From Cytophagales bacterium (GTDB lineage: Bacteria; Bacteroidota; Bacteroidia; Cytophagales; Thermoflexibacteraceae), in contig JAAFKA010000002.1 in the NCBI GenBank assembly GCA_013299115.1, positions 248,001 to 312,000 of the forward strand: 64,000 nt of DNA. The letters run 5' to 3'. Below the pieces are notes generated by a model. It was not told the DNA's origin, searched no databases, and saw only the letters and a program-made list of their open reading frames with translations. A program made the translations under genes and the position numbers. Shown piece by piece: positions 17,710-25,971 of the stretch. The first letter of the stretch is position 1. Every line of letters starts with the position of its first letter.

Positions 17710-18270
17710 TCAAAAGTTGCAAACTATTTTTTGCCCCAAAAACTCGTCCACTGCCTGCCAATCTGCCAATCGAATATCTATGTTTTGTAGAGATTTTGGC
17801 TCTTTGTTGCCAAAAAATATTGTTTTCATACCAACTTTTTTGCCAAACTCCATATCAGAAAGGCTGTCGCCAATCATTACTGCTTTTTGCAAGTCTATTT
17901 TGGGGAAATCTTTTTTGGCTTGCAAAGCCATACCAATTTCAGGTTTTCGGTTTGGGCTTTGGTTGGCTACCAAATCGGGGCAATAATAAATTTGGTCTAT
18001 CAGCACCTCATCAGACAATTCCATTTGCATCTGCCAATGAATTTTGAGCAGGTCGTTGTCGTTCATCAAGCCTTTGCCTATGCCTTGTTGGTTGGTAACA
18101 ACAAAGCAAAAGCCAAATTGCAACCGCAACTTCGGCAACACTTCTTTGGCGTGAGGCATAAAAACAAATTGGCTGAAATCTTTTACATAATCATCTTCTA
18201 ATTTTTGGTTGATTACGCCATCTCTATCCAAAAAAAGTGACCAAGTTTTATCTATTTTGAAGTTTGTCAT
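17710..18270 (-). CDS. HAD-superfamily phosphatase, GmhB/HisB-N-like
   Basis: A 186-aa protein with the HAD nucleophile motif LFLDRDGVIN (Asp15, Asp17), motif II VVTNQQGIGKG and motif III MIGDSLSDMEFG. It resembles D-glycero-D-manno-heptose 1,7-bisphosphate 7-phosphatase, used in LPS heptose synthesis. The zinc loop of typical GmhB (CPH...CxCRKP) is reduced to CPDLVANQSPNRKP, so the structural zinc site is missing and the substrate could differ. Its ATG overlaps the TGA of the upstream receiver-Hpt gene by 4 bp, so the two are translationally coupled. It ends 25 bp from the repeat at 17568-17685. Confidence 0.82.
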   Translation of the reverse strand: MTNFKIDKTWSLFLDRDGVINQKLEDDYVKDFSQFVFMPHAKEVLPKLRLQFGFCFVVTNQQGIGKGLMNDNDLLKIHWQMQMELSDEVLIDQIYYCPDLVANQSPNRKPEIGMALQAKKDFPKIDLQKAVMIGDSLSDMEFGKKVGMKTIFFGNKEPKSLQNIDIRLADWQAVDEFLGQKIVCNF

Positions 18271-19439
18271 ATCGTAATTTTTTCGTTAATTTTTTTGCAA
18301 ATTGTAGCCATTTCTTGTTTGAATAGTTCCAACAAAGCTACTTGCTCGAAGTTGTTTTTTTCGGCATTTTCTACCAATGTATTCAGTTGTTTGTGGAAAG
18401 TGTTGAGTTGGTAGGTTTCCAAATGTGGTTTTATTTTGTGTCGCAACCTTTTGATGGTTTCTAAATCTTGTTGTTGCCACACTTCCAAAAACTGAACTTC
18501 GAATTGCTTAAACTCTACCAAAGTCATTTTGAGCATATTTTGAATAAACGTAGGGTTGTTATTGGCAGCAACTACCAAAAAATCTAAGTTTAACTCCTCT
18601 TTTATTGGTTGCTTGCCCGCCAATTCTTTCAAAATTTCTTGCAATTTGGCTTGATTGACAGGCTTTGTCAAAACTGCATTCAGCCCTAATTCTTGCACAG
18701 TTTCTTGTATTCTATCCGATATTTCGGCAGTCATGGTCGCCACAAAAAGGTCTTTGTTTTGCTGCTGTTCTCTGATAAATTTTGCAACATCAAACCCGTC
18801 TATATCAGGCAGTTGTATATCGAGCAAGACCAAATCAAATTGTTTTTGTTGCAGTTTTTCTATGGCTGCTTTGCCTGTGCCAGCCACTTCAAACTGCACC
18901 CCTGCATTGGTTAGCAACTTACTAATAATAATTTGGTAAGATAACACATCTTCCACCACCAAAACTTTGAGGTGGGCAAAACCATCAGGGGTTATTTTTT
19001 TGGTGGCTGTTCCATTAGTTGTATTTTTTAATTGCAAAAGGTGAGCAGCCAACAAATTGGCAATCAAAATAAGTTGCGACTGAGCTTCGGGGTAGGTTGT
19101 CAAACGTAGTTGCTCTTGATTGGCAATGACCAATACGCCTTGTGCTTGCTGGCGAAAATAAACAGGAATAAAAATAACTTCCTGATAATCAAACTTTTGC
19201 TTTATGTCTTGTACTTGTTGCAAGGCTTCGGTAGTTCGCAAATAGCCATTAAAATCTCTTATGCTTTGGTTTATTTTCCACGCCTGCTCACTGCCCCAAA
19301 ACTCCTGCCAATCCTGCTGAGTTGGTGCAGCGGAGTCTATGTTTTTGGTAGCCACCCAATAAGCCAACTGTTCGCCGTAGCCTTGTTCTTTCAAAAAATC
19401 AAAGGTGTATTGAAAAAGTTGGGCGGCTTGCGTAGCCAT
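18267..19439 (-). CDS. GAF-like sensor / receiver / Hpt protein
   Basis: The start at 19437-19439 (MATQAAQLFQYTF) is preferred over a longer form from 19520, because the extra 27 residues look like translated leader. The product is 390 aa. Residues about 10-140 resemble a degenerate GAF sensor (VIFIPVYFRQQAQGVLVIAN). Residues 158-270 are a complete receiver domain with the acid pair Glu163-Asp164, phospho-acceptor Asp207 (LVLLDIQLPD), a TMTA switch Thr and the conserved Lys in LTKP. Residues about 285-385 are a helical Hpt-like module with His334 (RLRHKIKPHL). No kinase or DNA-binding domain is present, so it is probably a phosphorelay intermediate. It is coupled to gmhB by a 4-bp overlap. 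Confidence 0.82.
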   Translation of the reverse strand: MATQAAQLFQYTFDFLKEQGYGEQLAYWVATKNIDSAAPTQQDWQEFWGSEQAWKINQSIRDFNGYLRTTEALQQVQDIKQKFDYQEVIFIPVYFRQQAQGVLVIANQEQLRLTTYPEAQSQLILIANLLAAHLLQLKNTTNGTATKKITPDGFAHLKVLVVEDVLSYQIIISKLLTNAGVQFEVAGTGKAAIEKLQQKQFDLVLLDIQLPDIDGFDVAKFIREQQQNKDLFVATMTAEISDRIQETVQELGLNAVLTKPVNQAKLQEILKELAGKQPIKEELNLDFLVVAANNNPTFIQNMLKMTLVEFKQFEVQFLEVWQQQDLETIKRLRHKIKPHLETYQLNTFHKQLNTLVENAEKNNFEQVALLELFKQEMATICKKINEKITI

Positions 19440-19528
19440 ATTAAAAGTTTGTACAAGTTTGTTAGTGCTATGCCACATGAGAAACGAAAGAATAAAAGCT
19501 AAATTTCCTATAAAAACCACTTATCAAC

Positions 19529-19561
19529 AACCCTGCAAGAGCTTTAAGCCCTTGCAGGGTT
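19529..19561. repeat. TTTAAA-centred palindrome after lolD
   Basis: Arms 19529-19544 (AACCCTGCAAGAGCTT) and 19546-19561 pair with a single G:T-type mismatch over a 1-nt spacer. It lies 44 bp past the lolD stop on the minus strand. It is very close in sequence to the element at 2913-2945. Confidence 0.7.
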
Positions 19562-19605
19562 AAGGTTTTGTGAGTTTACAAAAATAATAGAATAATTACA
19601 AAAAA

Positions 19606-20274
19606 CTATACTTTCACTTTCCCTTTTTCCAATATAATAGTTCTATCCGCCTGTTGAGCTAATTGTGGGTTGTGGGTTACAATGACAAAGGTTTGGTTAA
19701 ATTCTTTGCGGAGTCTGAAAAAAAGTTGGTGCAATTCTTCTGCGTGTTTTGCATCTAAATTTCCTGAAGGTTCGTCAGCAAAAACCAGCATGGGTTCGTT
19801 AATCAATGCCCTTGCTACGGCTATGCGTTGTTGCTCGCCGCCCGACAATTCAGAGGGTTTGTGGTCTTTTCGGGCAGTCATATTGAGCAAATCTAAGAGG
19901 TACATGGCTCGTTGTTCGGTTTGTACTTTTTGGCTGCTGGTATTGCCTGTACGCAGAAAGGCGGGCAAACAAATATTTTCTAAGGCTGTAAATTCAGGCA
20001 ATAAATTGTGAAATTGAAAGACAAAACCAATGTGGCGGTTGCGAAAAACAGCCAGCTGGTCGGCATTAAGTTTGGTTGTTACAGTGCCTTGTAACTTGAT
20101 TTCACCTTGGTCAGGTTGGTCTAAAGTGCCTAAAATATGTAGTAACGTGCTTTTGCCTGCACCTGAAGCCCCCACGATTGCCGTAATTTCGGCTTGGGCT
20201 ATGGACAAGTCTATGCCTTGCAAAACAGCTAATTGATTAAAACTTTTGTGAATATTGCTAGCTTGTAATAACAC
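19606..20274 (-). CDS. lolD: Lipoprotein-releasing ABC transporter ATP-binding subunit
   Basis: A 222-aa ABC ATPase with Walker A GASGAGKST, Q-loop FQFHNLLPEF, signature LSGGEQQRIAVARAL, Walker B LVFADEPSGNLD and switch His in VTHNPQ. Sequence and size place it in the LolD/MacB-type subgroup, which powers the extraction of lipoproteins from the inner membrane. LolD is the best match in a Gram-negative lipoprotein-rich phylum, although an export ATPase for another FtsX-like permease cannot be excluded. The permease genes (lolC/lolE) are not adjacent, so the complex must be assembled from distant loci. It is monocistronic. Confidence 0.88.
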   Translation of the reverse strand: MLLQASNIHKSFNQLAVLQGIDLSIAQAEITAIVGASGAGKSTLLHILGTLDQPDQGEIKLQGTVTTKLNADQLAVFRNRHIGFVFQFHNLLPEFTALENICLPAFLRTGNTSSQKVQTEQRAMYLLDLLNMTARKDHKPSELSGGEQQRIAVARALINEPMLVFADEPSGNLDAKHAEELHQLFFRLRKEFNQTFVIVTHNPQLAQQADRTIILEKGKVKV

Positions 20275-20369
20275 AGGAATAAATATGAAATATTAGGTGT
20301 AAAAATAAAATTAAAATATTGATAATCAATTACTTATGAAATAAAGAGCTACGCACTAAAACAAAGTCA

Positions 20370-20999
20370 TTAATACAACAAATCCACTGCCCCCAACCCT
20401 TCGCGTATGACCTCAAACTGGTCGTTGGTGCAATCTATGACTGTGGAAGGTTCTATGCCTCCAATGCCTCCATCGATAACCATATCGACTAAGTTTGCAT
20501 ATTGTTCATAAATCAACGAAGGGTCTGTGAGGTGTTCGCCGCCCTGCTGCTCATCTTTTACAGAGGTTGTTAAGATTGGATTACCCAATTCTTTGACTAT
20601 CATTCGCGGAATTAAATGGTCGGGAACTCTGATGCCTACTTGTTTCTTTTTCACGTCAAAAATCTTAGGGACTTCGCCACTTGATTCGAGAATAAAAGTA
20701 TAAGCACCTGGTAAGGCTTTTTTCATCAACCGAAAAGTGGCAGTATTCACGTGCTTTGCATATTTGCTAATATCACTCAAATCATAGCAAATAAAAGAGA
20801 GGTGCATTTTGGCAGGTTTTATGCCTTTGAGTCTGCATAGTTTTTCTATGGCTTTTGGGTTGTAGAGGTCGCAACCAATTCCATAGACCGTATCGGTTGG
20901 GTAGATAACAAGACCTCCCTCTCGAATACAAGCTACGACTTTGCGAATCTTGTTTTCTTCGGGGTTAATGGGGTGTATGGTTAAATATTCTGCTTTCAC
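20370..20999 (-). CDS. YciO/Sua5/YrdC-family L-threonylcarbamoyladenylate synthase
   Basis: A 209-aa YrdC-fold protein. The conserved core GLVIYPTDTVYGIGCDL, the KGIKPAKMHLSF loop, the motif PGAYTFIL and the nucleotide-contacting VGIRVPDH are all present. The family makes threonylcarbamoyl-AMP from Thr, bicarbonate and ATP for the t6A37 modification of ANN-decoding tRNAs. The sequence looks closer to YciO than to TsaC, so it may be a paralogue with weaker activity. No Sua5 C-terminal domain is present. It is transcribed on the minus strand, divergent from ftsH, across a 197-bp gap that carries the ftsH promoter. Confidence 0.88.
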   Translation of the reverse strand: MKAEYLTIHPINPEENKIRKVVACIREGGLVIYPTDTVYGIGCDLYNPKAIEKLCRLKGIKPAKMHLSFICYDLSDISKYAKHVNTATFRLMKKALPGAYTFILESSGEVPKIFDVKKKQVGIRVPDHLIPRMIVKELGNPILTTSVKDEQQGGEHLTDPSLIYEQYANLVDMVIDGGIGGIEPSTVIDCTNDQFEVIREGLGAVDLLY

Positions 21000-21073
21000 G
21001 ATTGTTGATTTAGGTTGGTGCTTACTGCCAATTTAGGTTTCATTTAGCAAAAATATGTTTTTTTTCCTGAAAT

Positions 21074-21106
21074 TTTGTCAGGATTAAAAAAAATACTCTA
21101 AATTTG
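21074..21106 (+). promoter_or_regulatory. Probable ftsH promoter (Bacteroidota type)
   Basis: TTTG at 21074-21077, a 21-nt gap and TAAATTTG at 21099-21106 match the phylum's -33/-7 consensus. Transcription would start near 21113 and leave a leader of about 84 nt. Confidence 0.5.
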
Positions 21107-21196
21107 TGATTATTACCTAAGAGCTAGTGCTATTTTTGGTTTTCACATCATTGAGAAAACTTCTCTATTTTACCTTTAGCCTTTACACATCTACTC

Positions 21197-23224
21197 ATGT
21201 CAGAAAATAACAAAAACGAGGAAAAAAAGAACAATAACAACGCAAACAATTATTTCCAAAAGCCTCCGCAAAATGCACGAGGCAACTATCAGATTTGGCT
21301 TTTAGTGAGCTTGGTGATTTTAATTTTGGGTCTAACTTACTTTAATCAAGCCAATACGACAGTCGAAATCTCCCAAAAAAGATTTGAAAAGATGTTGAAG
21401 GCAGGCGAAGTAAAAGAAGTGGTGATAGTAAACGAACAGTTTGTCGAGGTTTTTCTTACTCCCGAAGCCTTAGCCAAATTGCAGCCTACCCCTGTGCAAC
21501 CTTCGCCTTTGCGTTTTTCACCATTGGGGGCGCAGTATAAGTTTAGCATTATCTCTGCCGAATCTTTTAAAGAGGATTTGGAAAGGTTGCAAAAAGATGT
21601 ACCCGAACCTGATAGACTACCCTATAAAGTAGATAAAACTCGTACCGACTTTATTAGCTGGTTGTTGGGACCAGGTTTAATGCTTATTTTGTTGCTTTTA
21701 GGCTCTTATTTACTCTTACGCCGCATGGGTGGTGCAGGAGCAGGTGGGCAAATTTTCAACATAGGCAAGTCCAGAGCAGCTCTTTTTGACGCTGAAAATA
21801 AAGTAAAAGTTACTTTCAAAGATGTGGCAGGTTTAGACGAGGCAAAAGAGGAAGTAGAAGAAGTTGTAGATTTTTTGAGAAACCCCAACAAATATACTTC
21901 TTTGGGAGGCAAAATTCCAAAAGGCGTATTATTAGTAGGTCCTCCTGGAACAGGTAAAACTTTGTTGGCAAAAGCCGTAGCAGGTGAGGCTGGCGTGCCG
22001 TTTTTCTCCTTATCAGGTTCAGATTTTGTAGAGATGTTTGTAGGCGTAGGAGCAGCAAGGGTAAGAGATTTGTTCCGCCAAGCCAAAGAAAAAGCCCCTT
22101 GCATCGTTTTCATAGACGAAATAGATGCCATTGGTAGGTCGCGGGGACGTGGGGCAATGCCTGGCTCGAATGACGAAAGAGAAAACACCCTAAACTCTTT
22201 GTTGGTAGAAATGGACGGTTTCGGTACAGACTCTGGCGTAATCATCATGGCAGCTACCAACAGACCCGATGTATTAGATTCAGCCCTGATGCGTCCAGGT
22301 CGTTTCGATAGACAAATTTCTATAGACGTGCCAGACATTAACGGCAGAGAGGCTATTTTTAAAGTGCATTTGCAACCTTTGAAACTTTCTGAAAACGTAA
22401 ATGTAAACAAATTGGCAGCCCAAACTCCTGGTTTTGCTGGGGCAGAGTTGGCAAATGTGTGCAACGAAGCAGCCTTGATTGCAGCCCGCAGAGGAAAAGA
22501 AATGATTGATATGCAAGATTTTCAAGATGCCATAGACAGAGTAATTGGTGGTTTGGAAAAGAAAAACAAAATCATTTCTCCCGAAGAGAAAAAAATAGTT
22601 GCCTATCACGAGGCTGGTCATGCCTTGGTCGGTTGGTTTTTAGAACATACACACCCCTTAGTGAAAGTAAGCATTGTGCCACGCGGCGTGGCTGCATTGG
22701 GTTACGCCCAATATCTGCCAAAAGAGCAGTTTTTATACACAACCGAACAACTTTTAGACGATATGTGCATGACATTGGGCGGAAGGGCTGCGGAGGAAAT
22801 CACGTTTGCACGTATCTCCACAGGTGCGTTGAGTGATTTGGAAAGAATTACCAAAATGGCATACAGTATGGTTACAGTCTATGGTATGAACGAAAAATTG
22901 GGCAATATTTCGTTTTACGACTCCAAAAAATCTGAATATACCTTTGACAAACCTTATTCGGAGGCTACTGCGGAGTTGATAGACAAAGAAGTCAAAATTT
23001 TGATAGACAAAGCCTATATTCGCACCAAAGAACTCATACAGCATCATGTGGCAGGTTTGGAAGCAATAGCCCAAGAACTGTTGAAAAAAGAAGTGATTTT
23101 TCAAGACGACCTCGAAAGGTTGCTTGGCAAACGTCCTTTTGGCAACCCAACCTTAGACTATATTCGCACCAGCAACAACAACGGACAGGCGAAGGAAAAT
23201 ATAGATTTGAATAAGGTGGCGTAA
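21197..23224 (+). CDS. ftsH: ATP-dependent zinc metalloprotease
   Basis: A 675-aa membrane protease that unfolds and degrades membrane and unstable cytoplasmic proteins. Its layout is an Asn/Lys-rich cytosolic start, TM1 (about 31-47), a periplasmic region, TM2 (about 153-173), then an AAA module with Walker A GPPGTGKT, Walker B CIVFIDEIDAIG, pore loop FVG and second region of homology ATNRPDVLDSALMRPGRFD. It ends with an M41 protease domain carrying the zinc motif HEAGH. Length and all motifs are normal. A Bacteroidota promoter lies at 21074-21106. A nested palindrome at 23236-23342 begins 12 bp after the stop and could end the transcript. Confidence 0.98.
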   Translation: MSENNKNEEKKNNNNANNYFQKPPQNARGNYQIWLLVSLVILILGLTYFNQANTTVEISQKRFEKMLKAGEVKEVVIVNEQFVEVFLTPEALAKLQPTPVQPSPLRFSPLGAQYKFSIISAESFKEDLERLQKDVPEPDRLPYKVDKTRTDFISWLLGPGLMLILLLLGSYLLLRRMGGAGAGGQIFNIGKSRAALFDAENKVKVTFKDVAGLDEAKEEVEEVVDFLRNPNKYTSLGGKIPKGVLLVGPPGTGKTLLAKAVAGEAGVPFFSLSGSDFVEMFVGVGAARVRDLFRQAKEKAPCIVFIDEIDAIGRSRGRGAMPGSNDERENTLNSLLVEMDGFGTDSGVIIMAATNRPDVLDSALMRPGRFDRQISIDVPDINGREAIFKVHLQPLKLSENVNVNKLAAQTPGFAGAELANVCNEAALIAARRGKEMIDMQDFQDAIDRVIGGLEKKNKIISPEEKKIVAYHEAGHALVGWFLEHTHPLVKVSIVPRGVAALGYAQYLPKEQFLYTTEQLLDDMCMTLGGRAAEEITFARISTGALSDLERITKMAYSMVTVYGMNEKLGNISFYDSKKSEYTFDKPYSEATAELIDKEVKILIDKAYIRTKELIQHHVAGLEAIAQELLKKEVIFQDDLERLLGKRPFGNPTLDYIRTSNNNGQAKENIDLNKVA

Positions 23225-23235
23225 GTTTTTTGTTT

Positions 23236-23342
23236 CCCCACGTTGCACGTGGGGCTATTGATGTTCAACCTCTTCGAGGTTGTAAAAATACAGACAACCT
23301 CGAAGAGGTTGAACTCTGAACTTCCCCACGTGCAACGTGGGG
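23236..23342. repeat. Fully nested palindromic element, 107 bp
   Basis: The outer arms 23236-23254 (CCCCACGTTGCACGTGGGG) and 23324-23342 are perfect reverse complements, and each is itself a palindrome around TTGCA. The inner arms 23263-23283 and 23294-23314 are perfect 21-bp reverse complements, and each contains the palindrome AACCTC-TTC-GAGGTT. The centre is only 10 nt. The element can therefore fold either as one long hairpin or as four small ones. It sits between ftsH and lysA and has no coding content. Confidence 0.9.
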
Positions 23343-23366
23343 AAGTGTTAATTATCTTGTCACTCC

Positions 23367-24521
23367 ATGCCAATCAATTCCCAAAAAATAACAGAGTTTC
23401 GCAGCATAGAAACGCCGTTTTTTTATTACGACCTTCGTTTGTTGCAACAAACCTTAGATTCTATCAAACAGCATAGCAAAACTCACAATTTTGTAGTACA
23501 TTATGCTCTAAAAGCCAATGCCAATGCAGAAATACTGCAAACTATTGTCAAAAATGGTTTGGGAGCAGATTGTGTAAGTGGCAATGAGGTTTTGCACGCC
23601 GTAGCAAATGGTTTTGCACCAAATCACATAGCTTTTGCAGGTGTTGGCAAAACAGATAAAGAAATAGCTATTGGATTAGCTCACAATATCTTTTCGTTTA
23701 ATTGCGAGTCTGTTCCCGAATTGCAAGTAATCAATGAATTGGCAGCTACACACAATAAAATTGCCCACATTGCCTTGCGACTAAACCCTAATGTGGAGGC
23801 ACAAACCCACCAATACATAGCCACAGGCAAGGAGGAAAACAAATTTGGAATTCATACCAACGAATTGGCACAGGTTTTTGAGATTTTGCCTTCGTTGCCC
23901 CATATCAAATTGACAGGTATTCATTTTCATATTGGGTCGCAAATTCGCAATTTAGATAATTTCATAGCCCTCTGCCACCGAATCAACGAGTTGCAAGGTG
24001 TGTTTGTAGCACAAGGTTTGCCTTTGGAACATATCAACGTAGGGGGAGGTTTGGGTATTAACTACCAAAATCCCGACTCCGAACCCATTGCTGATTTTGA
24101 AACTTATTTTGGTATTTTTGCTAAACATTTGCAGCTTTTACCAAAACAAGAAGTACATTTTGAGTTGGGTCGTGCCATTGTGGGGCAGTGTGGAAGCCTG
24201 ATAACCAAAGTTTTATATGTAAAATCAAGCGGAGGAAAACAGTTTGTGATTCTCGATGCGGGTATGACCGAACTCATACGCCCTGCCTTGTACCAAGCCT
24301 ATCACCACATAGAAAACCTAACTGCTGCTGGCGAAAACAGCCAATTATATGATGTAGTAGGTCCTATTTGCGAGTCGTCTGATTGTTTTGCAAAAAACAT
24401 TACCTTGCCTTTCACCCAACGCAATGATTTGGTAGCCATTCGGTCTGCGGGTGCATACGGCGAGGTTATGTCTTCGCAATATAATTTGAGAGAAAAGGCA
24501 AAGGCAGTGTATAGAAAGTAA
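23367..24521 (+). CDS. lysA: Diaminopimelate decarboxylase
   Basis: A 384-aa PLP enzyme with an alanine-racemase-like barrel that converts meso-diaminopimelate to L-lysine. The PLP Lys lies in VVHYALKANAN. The phosphate-binding GGG motif (NVGGGLGINY), HFHIGSQI, the acid ExGR-type loop (HFELGRAIVG) and the C-terminal CESSD motif with the active-site Cys (VGPICESSD) are present. The SAGAYG motif near the end, which closes the active site of the neighbouring subunit, is also intact. The protein is slightly short for the family but has no gap in conserved blocks. It is monocistronic and lies between a nested palindrome and hppD. Confidence 0.95.
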   Translation: MPINSQKITEFRSIETPFFYYDLRLLQQTLDSIKQHSKTHNFVVHYALKANANAEILQTIVKNGLGADCVSGNEVLHAVANGFAPNHIAFAGVGKTDKEIAIGLAHNIFSFNCESVPELQVINELAATHNKIAHIALRLNPNVEAQTHQYIATGKEENKFGIHTNELAQVFEILPSLPHIKLTGIHFHIGSQIRNLDNFIALCHRINELQGVFVAQGLPLEHINVGGGLGINYQNPDSEPIADFETYFGIFAKHLQLLPKQEVHFELGRAIVGQCGSLITKVLYVKSSGGKQFVILDAGMTELIRPALYQAYHHIENLTAAGENSQLYDVVGPICESSDCFAKNITLPFTQRNDLVAIRSAGAYGEVMSSQYNLREKAKAVYRK

Positions 24522-24587
24522 AAATAGCAAAGTGATGAGTATGTAAACCTGATACCAAATGACTAAAACTTCAACTTTGCATCATAT

Positions 24588-24621
24588 TTTGTGAAATGCA
24601 ATAATTTTTTTATTACCTTTG
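24588..24621 (+). promoter_or_regulatory. Probable hppD promoter
   Basis: TTTG at 24588-24591, a 22-nt gap and TACCTTTG at 24614-24621, 36 bp before the hppD ATG, fit the Bacteroidota consensus. Confidence 0.45.
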
Positions 24622-24657
24622 CTCACAATCCAATAACCCAAAACTTCCATAAATACC

Positions 24658-25752
24658 ATGGCAACACAGGATTTTTTGCCCCTCAAAGGGACAGATTACG
24701 TAGAGATGTATGTAGGCAATGCAAAACAGACTGCCTACTTCTACATGACAGCCTTTGGCTTTGAGTGCGTAGCATACGCAGGACCCGAAACAGGAATCCG
24801 CGATAGGGTTTCGTATGTACTCAAACAAGGCAAAATTCGTTTTGTTATCACAGGGGCTATGACTCCCGACTCGCCAATAGCCGACCACGTCAAGCTACAT
24901 GGCGATGGCGTGAAGGTGCTTGCCCTTTGGGTAGATGATGCCGAACAAGCCTTTTACGAAACGATGAAACGCGGAGCAAAAGAGGCTGCAAAACCCCAAA
25001 AATTGACTGATTCTTTTGGTGAAGTGGTGGTTTCGTCTATCTGTACTTACGGAGAAACCATCCATACGTTTGTGGAAAGAACCAACTACAAAGGTGCTTT
25101 TCTGCCTGGTTATGAAGAACGTAAAATGACTTTCTCAAAACCTATTGGCTTGCAACACATAGACCACTGTGTAGGTAATGTAGAGTTGGGCAAAATGGAT
25201 ACGTGGGTTGAGTTTTACGAAAAAGTCATGGGCTTTAAGCTACTCTTGACTTTCGATGACAAAGATATTTCGACAGAATACTCTGCCCTGATGTCTAAGG
25301 TGGTATCAAACGGCAATGGTTATATCAAATTCCCGATAAACGAGCCAGCCGATGGACGTAGAAAATCGCAAATAGAGGAATACATAGAGTTTTACAAAGG
25401 AGCAGGTGTGCAGCATATTGCCATTGCAACCAACGACATTATTCACACCATATCCGAATTGCGGGCAAGAGGCGTAGAGTTTTTGACTGTTCCCCAAACT
25501 TATTACGAAGATTTGTTAGACAGAGTGGGCAAAATAGACGAGGAACTGAAACCTTTGCGAGATTTGAATATTTTAGTGGACAGAGATGAGGAGGGTTATT
25601 TGCTCCAAATTTTTACCAAACCTTTGGTGGACAGACCTACTTTGTTCTTCGAAATTATCCAACGCAAAGGAGCTACTTCTTTCGGCAAAGGCAATTTCAA
25701 GGCTTTGTTTGAATCCATAGAAAGAGAACAAGCCCTAAGAGGAAACCTGTAA
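24658..25752 (+). CDS. hppD: 4-hydroxyphenylpyruvate dioxygenase
   Basis: A 364-aa non-haem iron enzyme that converts 4-hydroxyphenylpyruvate to homogentisate in tyrosine breakdown. Two vicinal-oxygen-chelate domains are visible. The iron ligands lie in the C-terminal domain: His in LQHIDHCVGN, His in VQHIAIATND and Glu in LFFEIIQRKG. The length is typical. Other homogentisate-pathway genes (hmgA, fahA) are not nearby, so the gene is again separated from its usual partners. The start ATG at 24658 lies 36 bp after a good -7 box. Confidence 0.97.
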   Translation: MATQDFLPLKGTDYVEMYVGNAKQTAYFYMTAFGFECVAYAGPETGIRDRVSYVLKQGKIRFVITGAMTPDSPIADHVKLHGDGVKVLALWVDDAEQAFYETMKRGAKEAAKPQKLTDSFGEVVVSSICTYGETIHTFVERTNYKGAFLPGYEERKMTFSKPIGLQHIDHCVGNVELGKMDTWVEFYEKVMGFKLLLTFDDKDISTEYSALMSKVVSNGNGYIKFPINEPADGRRKSQIEEYIEFYKGAGVQHIAIATNDIIHTISELRARGVEFLTVPQTYYEDLLDRVGKIDEELKPLRDLNILVDRDEEGYLLQIFTKPLVDRPTLFFEIIQRKGATSFGKGNFKALFESIEREQALRGNL

Positions 25753-25805
25753 ATTAATGTTCAGCACTAACAGTTCTCTAAGAATATTAATGTTGGTATT
25801 TAAAT

Positions 25806-25876
25806 AATGTAAGTTGCGTGGTGCTGTAGTTGCGGGCTTTAGCCCAATGCTAAAATTTCACTACGCAACTTACATT
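25806..25876. repeat. MITE-like element with internal GGGCTTTAGCCC palindrome
   Basis: Terminal inverted repeats 25806-25823 and 25859-25876 (AATGTAAGTTGCGT...) match at 17 of 18 positions, with weaker pairing beyond. The loop contains the perfect palindrome GGGCTTTAGCCC at 25834-25845. A related AATGTAAGTTG occurs near 17545. It lies between hppD and the DUF3822 gene. Confidence 0.75.
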
Positions 25877-25971
25877 AAATAGCAAAACCCACAAAAAAGG
25901 TAAAAACTTTGCAAAGTATAGTCAAAATATACAACTTGCAAGCACTCAAACATATTTTAGCACTTGATAGT

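Noticed and set aside
19440-19520. Longer N-terminus for the receiver-Hpt protein
   Set aside because: The added 27 residues look like translated leader (MVFIGNLAFILSFLMWHSTN), and the shorter start fits the GAF-like domain better. A membrane anchor is not excluded.
21706-22464. 252-aa minus-strand frame opposite ftsH
   Set aside because: It is the antisense of a highly conserved AAA region, and no homologous pattern is recognisable.
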